Source: Parvularia atlantis (Eukaryota; Opisthokonta; Rotosphaerida). Taken from it: a DNA stretch of 33,896 nt. A program made the translations under genes and the position numbers. Location of the stretch: assembly GCA_943704415.1 (NCBI GenBank), contig CALSCO010001868.1:1-33896 (forward strand). Reading direction: 5' to 3'. Each line of letters starts with the position of its first letter. The stretch's first letter is position 1. The notes beneath the pieces are model-generated. The model worked only from the letters and a program-made list of their open reading frames with translations. It did not search any database and was not told where the DNA came from. Below are positions 32,301-33,896 of the stretch, one piece after another.

Positions 32301-33568
32301 GCTGCTGCACCACCGCAAGCTGACTGCGTGCCGCGTCCTTGATAGCGGCAAACTCCTGCTGCATCGCAGCGAGCTGTCGCTCGAGGTTGTCGCAGTTGAC
32401 GTCGGCCAGCCGCCGCATCTGCAGCGCGCTCTGAAGCTGCTCCTGCAGCGTGCGCGTCTTCGCTTCACTTTCGTTCTGCGGCACCAACCCAGTCAGCAAA
32501 CGGCGGCCGCACTGTGCCGCGCAGCATACCTTGTTCTTCGCGAGCTCAGCCTTGAGGCGCTCCAGGTCATCCCGCGTTCGATCGCGCTGCTCCTTTAGCA
32601 GCGCCTTATCCTTCCTCGTCATTTCGACCTCGCCTTCGAGCGACCGCTTGCTATTCTCGGCAAACTCAAGCTTGTCCTGCAGCTTGTGGTCAGCAGACAG
32701 TGCAGCAACATGCACGGCGGCACACACCTGCAGGTCCTTCTTCTCCTGCTGCTCCTTCGTCAGCTGCTCCTGTCGGCGTGCACAAGTGCGCGTTACATCT
32801 CCTGCTCAGCGACCGTCTGCGCGCGTACGCACGAGCATGCTGCTGTAGTCGCGGTTCGCGGTCGATAGCTCATCGTCCTGTGCGCGACGCCGTCCGAGCT
32901 TCTCCAGCTGCACCCGGTCGTTGAGCGCTGCGAGTTTGTTGTTGTACAGATCGAGCAGCTCGGTCACGCCCTCATTGGCGGCGCTAGAGCGCACGGCGGC
33001 CTCCTGCAACGGCATCATGAGGCCAGAAGCACCAGCACGCCGTGCACAGACGCACCAGCTCGCTGATGCGCTGGTCCAGGCTCTCAAAGTCGGTCGTGGC
33101 GAGGCGTCGCGACACGGCCAGCGGCGACGGCTACGCGAGACGTCAGCGCATCACCGCATCCGCTGCCACGCCGTGCCACACACCGACAGGCCGGACGACG
33201 ACGGCAGCCGCGTCAGCGCCAGCGGCGACATGAGCGCGTTCATCGCGCCGTGGTTCATCTCCCGGAACGCGTCCTCGTCCATTGAGATGGACCCGGGCGA
33301 GCCGATCTGCAGCGCCGTGTACGCCACATGCACCGGTGACGGCGACGCCGCGCCGGCATCCTCGTCCGCCGGCTCATCGTCGTCCTGCTGCGGCTCCGAT
33401 GGCTCCGCCGCGGCCGCGACCGTGCCCAGCGACGACGGCTTGGCCCGCGCGCGCTGCTTCAGCCGCTGCGGCGTCCGCGGTCAGCCGCGCGTCGTCAGCG
33501 CCGCCCGCGCCGCCACGCACCCGCTCCAGCACCGCGCGGCCCTTGTCGACCGTGGCCTTGTCGCCCAT
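23362..33568 (-). CDS. Giant coiled-coil protein with C-terminal PACT domain (pericentrin/Pcp1-like)
   Basis: Probable centrosome or basal-body scaffold of the pericentrin/AKAP450/Pcp1 class. The ATG at 33568 follows an in-frame stop. First exons: 33568-33521, 33465-33184, 33130-33056, 33003-32833; many more run to 23362, for an estimated 3,000 aa (later introns not individually placed). About 190 N-terminal residues without coils (VHVAYTALQIGSPGSISMDE) precede a near-continuous coiled coil rich in Gln, Leu, Glu and Arg. Intron joins such as 28572-28507 keep one frame, so I read a single gene. The C-terminal exons give GHRADLAFQKRYLVLLVEST and RLRAAVAAVIAACRLIRL, matching the two conserved blocks of the PACT domain (SFRKAL.YQKKYLLLLLGGF and RFR.AVRV.IAI.RM), which targets proteins to centrosomes and spindle poles. 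A Q8 tract and the tail TRLTRLEERLNRLESRN end it. A GRIP or I/LWEQ domain is not seen. The gene's unity and its PACT call are good but not certain. Confidence 0.76.
23494..23518 (-). repeat. (CAG)8 polyglutamine tract
   Basis: Eight pure CTG units on the plus strand encode Q8 just after the PACT domain on the minus strand. The run is likely to vary in length. Confidence 0.85.
32081..32310 (-). repeat. Duplicated coiled-coil segment with QQQLATV heptads
   Basis: Two 71-bp copies (32081-32151 and 32240-32310) differ at about one base and lie 159 bp apart. Between them the heptad QQQLATV repeats in tandem. The protein motif QQLAATKDETHSQLTTVQQQ occurs in both copies, showing a recent in-frame duplication inside the rod. 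Confidence 0.85.
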
Positions 33569-33896
33569 CGCTCCTCAGCCGCGCGCGGCCCTGCGTCTCA
33601 CGCCGCTGTAACGGTCGTCAGCCGGTGCGCGTCGGTCTGGGCGCGCACGTGCTGGACGTCTGCCGCCATGGCGCGCCACACGTCAGAGACGGTACGCACG
33701 GCAAGGCACAGCTGCACAGCGGCACGGGCGACGAGAGAGGAGAGAGAGGAGAGAGAGCGAGCAGAGAGGAGACGCGCGCGAAGGAAGGACTCGCCCATGC
33801 TGCAAAGTGCGTGGCAGGGTTTGATCAGCGCGTGATGCTCAAGGTTGCGGGACGACGGCCGTGCTGCGTCGACGGGTGCTGACGCGCACTGACGCG
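33569..33896 (-). promoter_or_regulatory. Upstream region of the PACT gene with a pyrimidine tract
   Basis: On the minus strand a CT-rich run (33733-33771, plus-strand gagagaggag units) lies about 165-200 bp before the ATG, as often found near fungal transcription starts. A 43-nt stretch (33606-33648) has the local intron grammar (GTGCG donor, CTGAC, CAG), so it may be a 5'UTR intron. A short minus frame 33798-33598 encodes 66 aa (LAVRTVSDVWRAMAADVQHV) that I do not recognise. The last 65 bp on the plus strand could begin a further gene but are too short to judge. Confidence 0.35.

Noticed and set aside
33598-33798. 66-codon minus-strand frame upstream of the PACT gene
   Set aside because: Its first half is the CT-rich tract and I recognise no family. 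A putative intron cuts it. Kept only as part of the upstream region.
1-33896. Transposons, retroelements, virus-like elements, tRNA or rRNA genes
   Set aside because: I saw no transposase, integrase, reverse transcriptase or capsid motifs, no long terminal repeats and no recognisable structural RNA.

Overview
This is a GC-rich, very gene-dense eukaryotic nuclear segment. Twelve protein-coding genes fill almost all of it, and nearly all are split by many short introns of about 33-80 nt. I placed exons by reading conserved protein motifs across GTGCG...CAG junctions. In most genes the spliced lengths come out divisible by three, which supports the models. I saw no rRNA, tRNA, transposon, virus-like element or CRISPR array.

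The gene set suggests an early-diverging (possibly flagellated) fungus or a close opisthokont relative. A white-collar-type LOV-PAS-GATA photoreceptor points to fungi. A VPS26C (Retriever) gene, a pericentrin-like PACT protein and an RRM-bearing TRMT2A-type tRNA methyltransferase are features most yeasts and moulds lack or have altered. This placement is inference.

Layout, left to right (strand in brackets): ORC5 [+] 91-2048; COQ9 [-] 2067-3064; CAS1/RWA-type 10-TM acyltransferase [+] 3074-5259; white-collar-1-like photoreceptor [-] 5341-8011; VPS26C [+] 8168-9328; SRA1-domain protein [-] 9365-9993; secreted Cys-rich tandem-repeat protein [-] 10193-12423; RAD5/HLTF helicase-ubiquitin ligase [+] 12735-16900; SGF73/ataxin-7 [+] 16942-20081; TRM2/TRMT2A [-] 20116-22646; mitochondrial bL27 [-] 22726-23334; giant coiled-coil PACT-domain protein [-] 23362-33568. 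The last ~330 bp hold a pyrimidine-rich upstream region.

The genes do not form a pathway. They cover DNA replication and damage tolerance (ORC5, RAD5), chromatin (SGF73), light sensing (WC-1-like), mitochondrial function (COQ9, bL27), tRNA modification (TRM2), endosomal sorting (VPS26C), Golgi glycan acetylation (CAS1-like), the centrosome or basal body (PACT protein) and the cell surface (Cys-rich protein). What unites them is compaction: convergent stop codons lie 18-81 bp apart, one tandem pair is 27 bp apart, and one divergent pair of start codons is 9 bp apart. They also share one unusual splice grammar, with a GTGCG donor, a CTGAC-like branch site and a CAG acceptor. The features most worth a second look are this splice grammar, the COQ9/CAS1 head-to-head start, the homogenised 156-bp repeats of the Cys-rich gene, the photoreceptor domain set, and the altered catalytic-loop motif in TRM2.
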